A stretch of DNA of 64,000 nt from Phorcus lineatus (taxonomy: Eukaryota; Mollusca; Gastropoda; Trochida; Trochidae). The position numbers were made by a program, and so were the translations under genes. The notes under the pieces are model-generated. The model was not told the origin of the DNA. It did not search any database and was given only the letters and a program-made list of their open reading frames with translations. Shown in pieces: positions 1 to 10,651 of this stretch (positions are counted from its first letter, which is position 1; each line of letters begins with the position of its first letter). The DNA lies in contig OV121094.1 in assembly GCA_921293015.1 (NCBI GenBank), forward strand, positions 35,090,054-35,154,053, read 5' to 3'.

Positions 1-164
1 AAATCAACTTAATCAGTTTACAATTCAATTAACTCAAATTTATAATTAGTGACCAAAATCAAACAAATAATTTCTTTTGATGATTCTCACAAGAAACGGA
101 ACACTTAGTGATTGAGTAAAACTAAAAAGGTCTCTTTTTCCTTGCTTTATCATCAGGAGTGTTA

Positions 165-580
165 TACATAGAGAATCTCACCCAAGTGTCTTCTGATATC
201 AAATATATCAACACGTGTTGATAAAAGTTATTTATCTTTTATCAACGAGTGTTGATATATTTGATAACAGAAGACACGAGGGTGAGATTCTATTTATCAT
301 CCAAAATCATTTTCATTTCCATTCCGTGAGAAATGTTTAGAAGAAGACACTGCACAACTCTTAGACTCTCAGTGTTATGATGTCATAGTACTGTGATGTC
401 ATCATGTTTATGATGTCATAGCATTGTGAAACAATGAGATGTAAAACAAGTGTGATGTCATGAACTTGACTGTAACTGGGCAGTTTTCAAAATCTACTGT
501 CAAAACGATATCTCCTAGGAGATATCGCTTGATCTTCCACAAGCGATATCTCCTGTGGAAAAGAGTTTTGGATGATAAAT
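165..580. repeat. Family A fold-back repeat, copy A1 (best preserved)
   Basis: Two inverted arms, about 172-226 and 237-291, form a long hairpin reading GAGAATCTCACCC outward. The left arm contains the 18-bp palindrome TATCAACACGTGTTGATA (206-223), centred on the E-box CACGTG. A second inverted pair, ATTTATCATCCAAAA at about 292-306 and its complement at 566-580, encloses a 290-bp body with GATGTCAT-type direct repeats and a 22-bp perfect palindrome at 506-527. The same layout recurs near 61.6 kb, with partial copies near 9.8 and 50.5 kb, so this is a dispersed element rather than unique sequence. Class is unknown; a fold-back or MITE-type DNA element is the likeliest reading. No ORF spans it. 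Confidence 0.75.
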
Positions 581-1379
581 CCTGATTATTTATCTTTACT
601 CCAACTGGAGAGTAACAGTTGCACGCTTCACTTCATAAATCTCAGAAATTCTTTGTCCTTTGTTGAACACTCATTTTATTCTTCAGCTGCTGGTTGTGAA
701 CTATTTTCTAATATTAGGGATGTCATGATAGACCAATCTCATGCTACGAAACATATCATAATATTAGGGTGGCAATATGATACATGATTTTTTTCTCATT
801 GCAGAAGAGTCAATGTTCACAGGTTTAACTGTTAACAATAGGTATCTTACAACAATGACTCAGGATGCATTTCTAAAGACCACTTTTATTTTACATACAG
901 AAATAACATAATTATAATATTTTCTAAATGAATGAAATAAAAAGAATGAGATATTGTCGAGAAGGCAAATGTCTCAATTAACTCAGGGAGTTTTAATTAA
1001 GAAGAGATCGATAGAACAAAATAAGAGTATCAATACAGTTCATGTAAATGGAATCAATACACTCAGACAAGTATTGTGTATCACATCAGAAGTAAAATTG
1101 CATGGTCAGATAGGTGAGACCATTATTGTAAAGTCTATCTTTTACCCTGTGACCAAATCAAGATTGTTCCCTTAACAGCTTATGTCTCCTGTACATTAGA
1201 CACTCAGAAAAATTGTTGTCCTGTTGTTAAATGAATGCTTTTGAAAACACTGACAGATTCACCAGTATCAGTTTGAATAAAATAAAATCTCTTCATTCTG
1301 TGCCTGGAAGCCAGTAAATACTCCTTGGTTTGTAGATCCATATACCTCTGACGCCATCTATACTGGCACTGCATTCACA
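581..1379. other. AT-rich stretch, nothing recognised
   Basis: No coding signal, tandem structure or paired inverted ends seen. The short open frames here (about 70 codons) have no recognisable motif. Confidence 0.5.
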
Positions 1380-1520
1380 ATCTCTTCTGAAGCATGAAAA
1401 TGTTTTGGACAAATCTAATAATCAAGAGTCACTTTCTGCTTAAAGTCTGAATAAATCAATTCCTCTTGTCTATGTTCACTGAGGCAGAATCACGCACATG
1501 TCTTATCAATATTGAAGAAT
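1380..1520 (+). repeat. Direct repeat Y, copy 1
   Basis: This resembles 2643-2780. Both contain GTTTTGGACAAATCTAATAA, then (A)AGAGTC..CTTTCTGCT, CCTCTTGTCT and a TGTCTT-TCAATA-TGAAGAA segment. The two copies lie about 1.26 kb apart in the same orientation, on either side of repeat X and MITE D1. Confidence 0.6.
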
Positions 1521-1741
1521 GCCCTCTGTGTTGAATTTGCTTTGGGCAAGAAATAATGCTTAAGGCCTTACAATTCTCTGGACACTTGTGAACTCAATCA
1601 ATGTGGAAATATCTCATTTCCTTCCCTCTCATGAGAAATCTTTCAAATTCTTTATGATTTGTTGCATGTTGGTTATTTTTCATCTCTTTGTCATTGAGAC
1701 TGAACTGTGTACACTAGAACCCTATACCTTATCAGCTGAGC

Positions 1742-1823
1742 TTAAGCTTCTTTCACTGTCCCATGCCAATAAGATAATGCTTTGAAATCAAGTTGCTATT
1801 TACTTCATACATGTCATCAAGTC
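1742..1823 (+). repeat. Direct repeat X, copy 1 (left flank of MITE D1)
   Basis: About 82 bp starting AAGCTTCTTTCACTGTCC and ending TGTCATCAAGTC, repeated nearly identically immediately after MITE D1 at about 2303-2390. The 82-bp length rules out a simple insertion target duplication. A pre-existing tandem pair with D1 inserted at its junction fits better. Confidence 0.75.
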
Positions 1824-2304
1824 TTAAAGAGCCTCTCTGTGATTTTCATAACATATTATTTACCTTTGATACGAACCTAAATGTCATATGTGGTGATATA
1901 AAAGGAAAACATCTTAAATTTTCATGTCCAAAAGACATATATATGACAAATACTGGTTTTCCATGAAGATCTCAAAACAGCCTTAAAATGCACAGAGGTG
2001 TAGATATCATGTCCAATATACATGGATACTAGTTATATAACCTCACAAACACTATCAACTCCTAATATAACTGCCCTCCTGGCTGTTTTAGATAAGTCTT
2101 CAAAATTATGTTTGACTATTTGACGCGCGCCACTGTCCGGTTTTTTATCATACTTGCGACGTTCTACCTTCATATTGTCATTGTAAAAAACCAACAAGCT
2201 TTACAATGTGTCTTTTTGGTAACAGTCGATTCTTCGCGATCAAATGACACCATTGATTAAGTTTGGCACATGTAACTCCAACAACTCACGGAGTGGCTCT
2301 TTAA
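1824..2304. mobile_element. MITE family D, copy D1 (TTAA-flanked, complete)
   Basis: Left end TTAA-AGAGCCTCTCTGTGA and right end TCACGGAGTGGCTCT-TTAA are inverted copies. If TTAA is the target duplication, the element is 1828-2300. It carries the family-D core GACGCGCGCCACTGTCCGG (about 2122-2140). D2 near 44.9 kb is closely similar along its whole length. TTAA duplication is the piggyBac signature, but the AGAGCC terminus is not the usual CCY start, so superfamily assignment is tentative. No transposase is present. Confidence 0.8.
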
Positions 2305-2390
2305 GCTTCTTTCACTGTCCCATGCCAATACGATAATGCTTTGAACTCAAGTTGCTATTTACTTCATACACAAATGTCATCAAGTCTTTA
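2303..2390 (+). repeat. Direct repeat X, copy 2 (right flank of MITE D1)
   Basis: Near-identical to 1742-1823, with a small CAAA insertion before TGTCATCAAGTC. It begins directly at the right TTAA of D1. Confidence 0.75.
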
Positions 2391-2642
2391 AACTTTCTAT
2401 ACATTTGCTTACTCAAGGAATCTCCAAGATGTCTTCTATTACAAACTTTAAGAAATTATTTACTCTTTGCCATTTTGTATGTCCTTGTACAAATCACACA
2501 GAAATAATCTTCTTTGCTTGCTTGACAGACTTTTTAATAAATTCTTTACAATTTGTTGAACATATGTTTACTCTAGTAGACAAAACTCCAAAATCCATAA
2601 CTGTGGCGCTGTTCTCTACGCTTGACTGCCTCTCAGTGCTGT

Positions 2643-2780
2643 AATCAGAATCTCTACTGAAGTGTGAAGAGGTTTTGGACAAATCTAATAATTAAGAGTC
2701 GCCTTCTGCTAAATCTATTCCTCTTATCTTTGTTCATTCAAGCAACATTAATTCCATGTCTTGTCAATAATGAAGAAGGT
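2643..2780 (+). repeat. Direct repeat Y, copy 2
   Basis: Second copy of the segment at 1380-1520. The order Y-X-[D1]-X-Y in direct orientation implies more than one local duplication step. Confidence 0.6.
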
Positions 2781-3699
2781 CTAGTATTTCCATGTACATC
2801 ATTGGGAGAACAAAACTATTAGAAATGAAATCAATATATGTATACTTTTAGCACTGCTGAAGGATGTTGAAACTTTTAAATGATGTCCAGAACCAGACAG
2901 ATTAATTTCTTTCACTTCAGCACAAACTCTAATTCTAGCTCATACTGAATTTGAAATATGAAACATTTCTTTGTGCATGGACAATTATATTTTTATATGA
3001 AATGACAAGAAAAAATATTACACTCAACTTCCTAGCACATGTTTCTGCAAATATCTGAATATTGGATTTAAGTTCACCATAACATCCCCTGAAATAAAGA
3101 CATAAGAGACAAGTTGTTTTTAAAGGTTCAAAATATTTACATCCATAAATGACCAATGTTCTTGGTACGGTTCCAATATATTCTGCACCTTAACACTGAA
3201 ACATTCTTTCCTATCACATATGTTCATGATAAGCATATTTCACAAGAATAAAAACATCATTATAAAAACATGTCTCTTATAGCTCTCCCTACACAGAAAT
3301 TATCCCTTTTTTCCCACTCAGTTTGACAAGAGAACAAAGACCTCAAACTTAAAAAATCCTTCGAAAAGAAATTATTTATTCAAAGTTGTTAAAACAGGTT
3401 AGCAAAACAAGCAATATCAAATTTTGACATTTATTTTCCACAAAAGCTTTACTCTTTGGCAGTTATACTGTGGAAAATGCTTGTTGCTTTCAAAAGAACA
3501 TTATAATATTTTTTGGTGATACAAATTCTAAAGGGGAAGATCAAACAGTCCATTTATGCCACAAATGCATAAAAAACTCTCCATTTGAAGTATATCAAGT
3601 TGAGTATTCAAAGCTTAAAATCACAAATGGTAGTATTGCATTTTGTTTTCATCAAAGAAAAAAATGTGTGCTACTGTCTGAATAATCACTTTAACAAAA
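2781..3699. other. AT-rich stretch, nothing recognised
   Basis: No repeat pairing, RNA gene or convincing coding frame seen. Two overlapping frames at 3470-3866 (71 and 93 codons) have low-complexity, K/S/F-rich products without recognisable motifs and run into the neighbouring tandem repeat and SINE. Confidence 0.5.
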
Positions 3700-4290
3700 T
3701 GATGTTCTCTCATATTCTCTCATATGAATCTATTTTAAATACACTCTCAAATGAAGATATTCCCTTATTTTCTTATATGAAGATATTCTCTCATACAATG
3801 CTTTTCGAATTCCTCCAGGGGCTCGGCAACTTTATCTGCAGTAGAGAACTGTTCTACACGCAGTAACGTTTGCGTGCAATGTTACACTGAATTTCAGCGT
3901 AATACCACCCATGGTTTGCTAGTTCAAGTCAATGCTCGCCGGTTTCACCACAATGCATAGCCACAATGGTTTTGAGGGCTTTCTCCCTGCAATAATACTA
4001 GCAGCCGTGATATAAGTGAAATACTCTTGAAAGCAGCGTTAAACTCCAATTCACCTCATCTCACCTCTAATATTCTCTGATGAAGATATTCTTTTATATT
4101 ATCTCATGTATAGGTAACCTCTTATATGAAGATGTTTTTTCATATTCTCTCAAATAAAGATATACTTTCATTTGAAGATATCATATATCCTATTCTTTCA
4201 TATGAAATTGTTCTCTGAAGTTCAGCTATGAAGATATTCTTTCATGTTCCCTGATATTGGTCCTATTCTCTCATTTGAAGATATTCTCAT
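3700..4290 (+). repeat. Degenerate tandem repeat (TCTCATATGAAGATATT-type)
   Basis: Variants of TTCTCTCATATGAAGATATTC recur irregularly every 20-40 bp on both sides of a SINE inserted at 3815-4067. The copies are too diverged for a clean period. The array is older than the SINE that splits it. Confidence 0.65.
3815..4067 (+). mobile_element. tRNA-derived SINE, 5'-truncated copy
   Basis: Starts at CCAGGGGCTCGGCAACTTT, the segment immediately 3' of the tRNA-like head in the full copy at 38220-38538, and continues collinearly through the body to a CACCTCATCTCACCTC tail. The head with its A and B boxes is absent, so this copy cannot carry its own pol III promoter. Internal landmarks are GAGAACTGTTCTACACGCAG, GCAATGCATAGCCACAATGG and CTAGCAGCCG. 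Confidence 0.85.
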
Positions 4291-4581
4291 AAGACACGAC
4301 TTCACCAATTGTTAAATTGCCTTTCTAGATTAAAAGTATCTCAATGAATAAGATTATCATCCTCAAATCTATGTAACGATACACCATTATAATTTCATGT
4401 TCCTATGCTTACTGTCTTTGAGAAGATGTGCCTCCTTATTTATGTCGGTTTAATTAAGGAGAACAGTAGCTTTTGAGTTTTGAGAAATGCAAGGAAATTC
4501 ATGAATACATTTGTAATTGGCTATAAAAAGAGAACAAACTTTTTTTACATATTTAACAAAGATGATGACCTCTCGACCACC

Positions 4582-4651
4582 CTGAAAGAAATTCGAACCT
4601 GGGCTACCGGCTTAAGGGTCGATGCACTACCAATCGAGCTACAGAATCAGC
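4582..4651 (-). ncRNA. tRNA-like sequence (decayed tRNA or SINE head)
   Basis: On the minus strand, TGTAGCTCGATTGGTAGTGC fits a pol III A box / D-arm and CAGGTTCGAATTT fits a B box / T-arm, about 35 nt apart. The acceptor stem does not pair and the T-stem is poor, so a functional tRNA is unlikely. A tRNA pseudogene or SINE head is the likelier reading; no SINE body is recognised next to it. Confidence 0.55.
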
Positions 4652-4659
4652 CAATGTAA

Positions 4660-6089
4660 ATTCACAGGCTGTATACAAATTTATTTCTAATCAGAGAGTA
4701 ATAAATCTTTCTCATATCACAAACCTCTGGGACAGATCAGTGTGCGTTATCATGTTATACAATAATTACTTTTGAAAATTCCCAACCAGTCAAATCAATA
4801 AAAAAAGAATCAACTTGAATCAAGAAACCAATGGGATTCATCATGTTTCAATTCCAAATACATTAATTCGTCCAGTGGGAAATGACATTAATAAGTTTCA
4901 GGTAACAAATGTTATTGATACTGATTTTATCTGATACCGCAGATAGGACAAGACTTACTAACTCCAATTCAGTTTATGTGAGATCTGGGCAAACTTAACT
5001 TTAACATGAAATATGGTATCTGATCATAACACAATCCAGCAAAAGTTTGAAGATGCCTTCAGGTCAGAAAAAGTTTTCTTTGCTAGATTGATTCAGCGAA
5101 AAAAGGGTCTAAATAAATGAAATATCAACAAATGACTACAGTATGTTTTGATCAGATTAAATATACAGCAAACCGTCATTAAGAAGTTCAATGATCTGAA
5201 AACACATTCATATTTTAAAAATCTTGTCTTTAAAGACCATCAGAAAAGATCAAAATGAAGACAAGTTCTCCTCACCTTCATTTTCAATGAACTCCTTTAC
5301 CCACGGACATCATCCATGCCTTATATTGTAGTCCAATGTGTCAGATGATCTATTTGGAACTATCCATTACAAAGCAAGTAATAGTCATTACTCCTGCAAA
5401 TATTCCCACACAATGAATGATATCAAACCCACTGTACTGTAAGGCTAGATGTAATAAAGCTATCAATATTTCAAACTCAATTACCATAAACACAAAAACC
5501 GACCACACCCATTTCAGCGTAGATTCATTAGGTAATGTCACTCATCCTCCGTATCAATAGTCAAACATGCTGTGTAATGATGGTGCGTATCCTCACAAAG
5601 GACATATAAACCTGCTAATTCATCAATGTAGTTATTTCCTCACCAGGTCAACATATATAAATTGACACTCTCAGCTGTAATGGCAAGATTGCAAGCCATC
5701 AATCTATGAATGAATTGAAGGCCAGGATAGAGTGTAGTCTGTAGGCCAGACCCTGAATAAGGTAGAAGTCTGAGCCAGTCTATAAAGGCTTTAAAGCTGG
5801 ATTTCTGAAAATGAAGAAATTTCAGTCTCCTTTTCATTTCATTTAATATTTTTTTAATATTTTTGATTAAATGATGTATTTTTCATTTCAGAGTCTAATT
5901 GTTAGACTAGATAGAGCGTACAAGGAGATCAACATATTTGTGATGATACACAATTGATTCACAGTCTTGGCATTTCATGAAATGATGAAATAAATCACAG
6001 AATGTTTTTATTTCACAAGAAGATATTTTTAGAATATTCATAAATTTACCAAATTTAATCAATAAATCAATAAATCAATTAACCTGTCC
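4660..6089. other. AT-rich stretch; one hydrophobic ORF of doubtful status
   Basis: No repeats recognised. On the minus strand, 5350-5541 is a 63-codon frame opening at a GTG just after a stop, with long hydrophobic runs (WVWSVFVFMVIEFEILIALL, then IHCVGIFAGVMTI). It could be chance or a transmembrane-encoding exon remnant. No splice-site pair or continuing frame supports a gene. Confidence 0.4.
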
Positions 6090-6155
6090 ATCCGCAAACT
6101 ATATGTATTATTTCAAATGATTGTACTCTTGGCCATGAGGCTACATACTGAATAA

Positions 6156-6186
<31 letters not shown>

Positions 6187-6187
6187 C
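6090..6187 (+). mobile_element. Probable LINE 3' tail with (CTT)n end
   Basis: The stretch TTGGCCATGAGGCT...ACTGAATAAAC followed by a short-repeat tail (CTT, 6157-6187, about 10 units) resembles non-LTR retrotransposon 3' ends. A similar layout (GGGCCGGTTGCC...TGAATAAACCTTC, then imperfect CATTTT repeats) occurs near 63.7 kb. Only the terminal about 100 bp is present, as expected from 5' truncation. Assignment is by resemblance only. Confidence 0.4.
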
Positions 6188-7916
6188 AATAGACTGATCA
6201 GCAATGTCTAATCAGGCCAATCAGACTACAACAAGACTTTCAACAATTGCTGTATCTCTGAATTGCATCTCTTCTCATTGTTTTTCTTTTAGAATGTATG
6301 TGGGCTGTTCTTTATCAAAAGTTTAAGAATAGTACCATATGTAACATGTTTCAATTATCAATTGTTATAGTGATCAGTTTCATATGCATAAACAGCAATG
6401 TCTTGTTACGTTTTATTACCTCAACAAAATAGCAATAAAAGGGTCTTAAGGAACCCCTTAGTCACCATTTGACACTGAGCGTCCATTAAAGGGACATGGT
6501 GCCAGACGGTGTGCTTGTGAAATAAAACAGTGGTGTGCATTTTTGCTATAATGCTCATTGAAAAAGTAATATTATTTTAGATTCGAGGTTTTTACTGCGC
6601 TCATAAGAAATATACATAAAAAACTTGAATTGCATGCTTGTCAAAAAGAAAGTGTTGTGTTGTTTTTTTACCCCTGCCTTTATCTCTACCAGACATTCTT
6701 TATTTTTATTTGAAATTGTTTTCTGAAATTTCCAGAAGGATGAAATTCACTTTTCCCATGCATCTCCCATCAAATTTTTTCTCATGATGATGCTAGCTAT
6801 ACATCTAAAGATGTAAATACAAAGCAGATCTTTCAAAGATAAGGTACAAAAAGCCTCTTTAAAATTTTGTATCTTAGCTTTCTTCTATTTAACTTTTAGA
6901 GAAATTTCTCATGAGAACTTTAAAACTTACTTTACTTGCAGATATATCCATGGCAGATAAATGGAAACATGACAAAATATGTATGAAGTAGTTGAACTTT
7001 TACTGAAGATATTCACTTACGATTAACTTATGCAGGTAGTAAAGATGTGAGGTGGACCTTCGTTTCATTACCCATGGCCAGCTACCCAAAGAGGAGATAT
7101 TTTACTTTGAGCAAATCTGCATAAACATAAATGACAAACCAAATTGGTTTAAACATATTCTATTTGTTTCAAAGAAAAGAAAATGGATTGGCAAACAACC
7201 TCGAAGCTTATATTAATGCCGCTCCAATACAATCAAACATACAACACAAAGTCATGACAAACCAATACAATGTACAGTTGCAACACAATTCGGTTAAGAT
7301 AATCAATATTGCAAAGGCAATTACTTCACGCTAATTTAGAGATAAAAATCAATATTTCAACATATCAGATTAACAATACTCCTAATAAGCCCCCTTTTCA
7401 CTATCCATAACATTGCAACCATTATTATATTAGAAAAATACCAATTCTTAAAATTCCACAAAACAGAGAGTTGACAACATATGTATAACCAAATCTACAA
7501 ACTCTTTACATTACTACAAGAAGGTCAGAACAAGATGGTACATAGGTTTGAGTACACCAGCCCCCTGGCCTAGACAACTCATAACAAATCCTTCACACTA
7601 AATGTCTGATCCAAGTTATTCTGGTACGAACACAGGAAGCCCCTGCAGGATATGGGAGAATAGGACCGGTGCCAGATGAATGACAAGATATTACCATCAT
7701 CCCAGAACAGATGGTACTCTTCCTAGATCTGGTTCCATATTGCCGCCAAACAATGAAAGAAATCAGCCTGTAGAAGACTATTTATTGGTCCCAAGGTCTT
7801 ATTGTTTTGGGTCTTACAACATTGGATGTTAGGAGGCCACTTTTTATACCAAGATTTTCAAGATAATGAAGGATTTTCAAATGAAACAGAATCGCCTCAA
7901 GAATATACTTCACTGG
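6188..7916. other. AT-rich stretch, nothing recognised
   Basis: No convincing coding frame, RNA gene or paired repeat ends. The string TTAAAGGGACATGG (about 6496) resembles a MITE terminus, but no partner end was found. Confidence 0.45.
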
Positions 7917-8240
7917 CTTATTGTCTTGAATGCTATTAAACAGACTGATTACTCTCCATACAAAGGTGTACATGATAAAGAAGAATTACCAAATGAAACT
8001 GACTGGTCTCAAAAACGTAACTTTATGGCCCCAATTTCTTACAGTCTTGAATGGCATAAAAGAGCCAAATAGTTTTCTTTACAAAGGTGTACATGATAAA
8101 GAAGAATTACCAAATGAAACTAACTGGTCTCAAAAACGTAACTTTATGACCCCAATTTCTTCAGTCTTGAATGGCATAAAAGAGCCAAATAGTTTTCTTT
8201 ACAAAGGTGTACAATATAAAGAAGAATCATCATGTAACTG
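7917..8240 (+). repeat. Tandem repeat, about 121-bp unit, 2.5 copies
   Basis: ACAAAGGTGTACA anchors fall at 7959, 8081 and 8201 (steps of 122 and 120 bp). Units run through GAAGAATTACCAAATGAAAC, GGTCTCAAAAACGTAAC and GTCTTGAATGGCATAAAAG. The step lengths (122, 120) are not consistently multiples of 3, so the repeat-bearing frames here, up to 103 codons, are by-products of the repeat. Confidence 0.9.
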
Positions 8241-8274
8241 AATCACTTCAAGAAGGCACCTGTGGATCCACCTG

Positions 8275-8511
8275 CCAGGGGCACGGTAACTTTGTCTGCA
8301 ATAGAGAACTGTTCTACAGGCAGTCACATTTTGGTGCAATGCCTCACTGAATTTCATTTCCCATGGTTTGCTAGTTCCAGCCGATGCTCGCAGGTTTCAC
8401 TGTAATGCATAGCCACAGTGGTGTTGCGGGCTTTATCCCTGCAATGATACTAGAAGCCGTGACATATGTGAAATAATCTTGAAAGTGGCCATAAACCCTA
8501 ACTCACCTAAC
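8275..8511 (+). mobile_element. tRNA-derived SINE, 5'-truncated copy
   Basis: Begins CCAGGGGCACGGTAACTTT, the same truncation point as the copy at 3815. The body is collinear with the full SINE, with a short internal deletion after GAATTTCA, and ends CTAACTCACCTAAC. No pol III promoter head. It lies directly after the 121-bp tandem repeat. Confidence 0.85.
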
Positions 8512-8535
8512 TGTGGCTCTATCAATGCTGAAGTA

Positions 8536-8576
8536 GACTTGTAGAAGCTGGTACTTGTAGAAGCTGGTACTTCTAC
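8536..8576 (+). repeat. Short tandem/inverted repeat
   Basis: CTTGTAGAAGCTGGTA occurs twice in a row, then GTACTTCTACAG inverts part of it, giving a small hairpin. Confidence 0.7.
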
Positions 8577-9019
8577 AGAACAAAATATAAAGTCAAGACT
8601 AACATAACATAATATTGCAAAATTTATGTTTATATACATAAGCATGTTCATTATGACCAAGATCCAGATTTGCAATCTTGATTAAAATAATAGCATGCAT
8701 TTTTCATTTTTCTGTCTACCTCGATAAAATAGATTCAAGCCTTAAGACAATATAAAAACAAAACTAATTAATTTTAATTTTCAGGTTCATATTTCAATAA
8801 ATATTAAATTATGTTGAATGATGTATCAAGTTAATATAGTTATAACATATTCTCCAGTTGATGCACCTTTATGAAGGGTACATCAATAAATGTTGAACAT
8901 TGTAAAACACATCAGGAATAACACCAGAAGGTGCAAAACTAGTTCCATTAAAATATGAAAATATTTTTGTTTTGTCAAAAGAAAAGATTTTTGTTTCTCT
9001 TATTAATATCATATCTAAA
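8577..9019. other. AT-rich stretch, nothing recognised
   Basis: No gene or repeat structure seen. Confidence 0.45.
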
Positions 9020-9354
9020 TTGGCACAGAGTATGTTTCATAATTTTTAATTTAGCGTTGTAAGAGCCAAAATACCTAATAACTGAGACACTGAGATAAAT
9101 GACCTACTTAACACTATCAACCAATGTTTGTCTTTGTATCTGCTGTAAATAATTTTCCAAAATCACGTTCGAGTCATTGGCGAGCGCCACTGTCCGGTTT
9201 TCGATTAAAAATCAGGACATTAACCAGTTTCTTGTCCTTATTGTGGTTGATAAGCATTCTGATTTTCGAAAACAACGACTACTTCTCAATAAAATAACAC
9301 CATTTCTGAAGTTTGACATATTTGACTCCAACAACATACTCTGTGCCCCTTTAA
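9020..9354. mobile_element. MITE family D, copy D3 (variant ends)
   Basis: Left end TTGGCACAGAGTATGTT and right end CATACTCTGTGCCCCTTTAA are inverted. The core GGCGAGCGCCACTGTCCGG (9179-9197) is the family-D core. The left half matches D4 (ACAGAGTATGTTTCAT, then TTTGTCTTTGT.TCTGCT). The termini differ from D1/D2 (CACAGAGTATG versus AGAGCCACTCTGTG) while the core is kept, so this is a subfamily. Confidence 0.7.
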
Positions 9355-9834
9355 CAAATAACAGAAATGGCATATGTAGAGAAACAAAACATCATGGAGA
9401 GTTTTCAAGAATTGATATGTGAGAAATATTACGTTGAATACATAACTATATGTATTGAATTTTGAGAAATTCATTTCTGAAAACCACAATTGAGTCTAAT
9501 GTTGAGTGTGTGGCTTTGTGAGCCTACCATTGAATATATTGACCACAAGTAACACTATAAAGAGACCACATTTGACATTTGAAAGTTGAAACCAGTAGGT
9601 AATGAATGTCAAATAGCTCATTTTTTTACTTTCTTGTGGTCTTAAATTTAAAATTACTCACCATTCACAGTCATTTAATATAATGAAAAATGACTTTATC
9701 ATTTTGCTTTATGTTTTCTCTAATTTCAAAGTAAATAATCTGGTGGAATAATACAAAATAAAGTTTCAAAACCATGTCAATAAATAAAGAAAAGAAATGT
9801 GTCTTATAACAGATACAAGCCTCAAACAATTGTA
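9355..9834. other. AT-rich stretch, nothing recognised
   Basis: No gene or repeat structure seen. Confidence 0.45.
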
Positions 9835-9964
9835 ACTTTTATCAACTCGTGTTGATAACAGAAGACACGATGGTGAGATTCTGTTTAATCCAAAATCATT
9901 TTTCATTTCGATTCCGTGAAACTTTTTATATTTCTCAACACTGCATTACTCTAAGACTCTCAGC
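9835..9964. repeat. Family A repeat, partial copy A2
   Basis: Matches the right hairpin arm and the start of the body of A1: TTTATCAACTCGTGTTGATA, GAAGACACGATGGTGAGATT, CCAAAATCATT, TTTCATTTCGATTCCGTGA, ACTCTAAGACTCTCAG. The left arm and the rest of the body are missing. Confidence 0.8.
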
Positions 9965-10651
9965 GCAAAATATGATTTAAAAATTTCATTGTCGTATATA
10001 TGCCTAAAACCCTTACATTTCCTTTCAAAAGTTATAGTCTATCAAACATGTCAAAACACAAAATCACCAATAATTCATTTTCTTCTAAAAAAATTCTAAT
10101 AAATGGATATCATCTTCAATAAAAATTTGTCCTAAAATCACATTCAAAAGCAAAATTTATACCTCTGCATAATGTATGATCAATGTTATAATATCGCAAT
10201 AAATCAGTTTATGAATAATTTAAAAACGTAATATATTTGACAATGATATCAGAGGTTCACATTTCGAGGGAATAAATCATTGAATGCAGAACTAAACGGT
10301 AATAAGCTTTAATAATTCAAATAAATCAAGAAGTTATTCTAGAAAGTTTACAGTTCTGAATGTCTAAAGGGCAACAGTAATTCTTTTCATACAACAAATG
10401 AATAGATAGACACAAATTAATAACAACTTTGACATTAAATACAGAACAGAGTAAGACACATGTCACAAAATATTTAATAAAATCATTGATGGTCATCTAC
10501 AAGTTGAATTCAAAAGCAATCCAAGACTTCTAGAGAAAATAGAGAAGTTGAATCAAAATTTTGGTTTTATTATATTTTCATTTGTCTAGAGAAAAGATTT
10601 TTAAAGCATTTAATTAGTATGACATGGTCAAAAGGCAATGTGTTATTTAAT
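9965..10651. other. AT-rich stretch, nothing recognised
   Basis: No gene, RNA or repeat structure seen. Confidence 0.45.

Noticed and set aside
4582..4651. Functional tRNA gene
   Set aside because: A and B boxes are present but the acceptor stem does not pair and the T-stem is broken.
5350..5541. Hydrophobic 63-codon minus-strand frame as a membrane protein exon
   Set aside because: Begins at GTG directly after a stop, no splice partner or homology recognised; AT-rich DNA often yields hydrophobic frames.
6490..6515. MITE terminus TTAAAGGGACATGG (also GGACTGTCCCTTTAA near 16948 and TTTAAGGGGACAGTC near 44043)
   Set aside because: No inverted partner end within a reasonable distance for any of them.
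7866..8241. Frames with repeated YKGVHDKEELPNET peptides
   Set aside because: Steps of 122 and 120 bp do not keep one frame, the repeat switches frame between units, and there is no codon bias.
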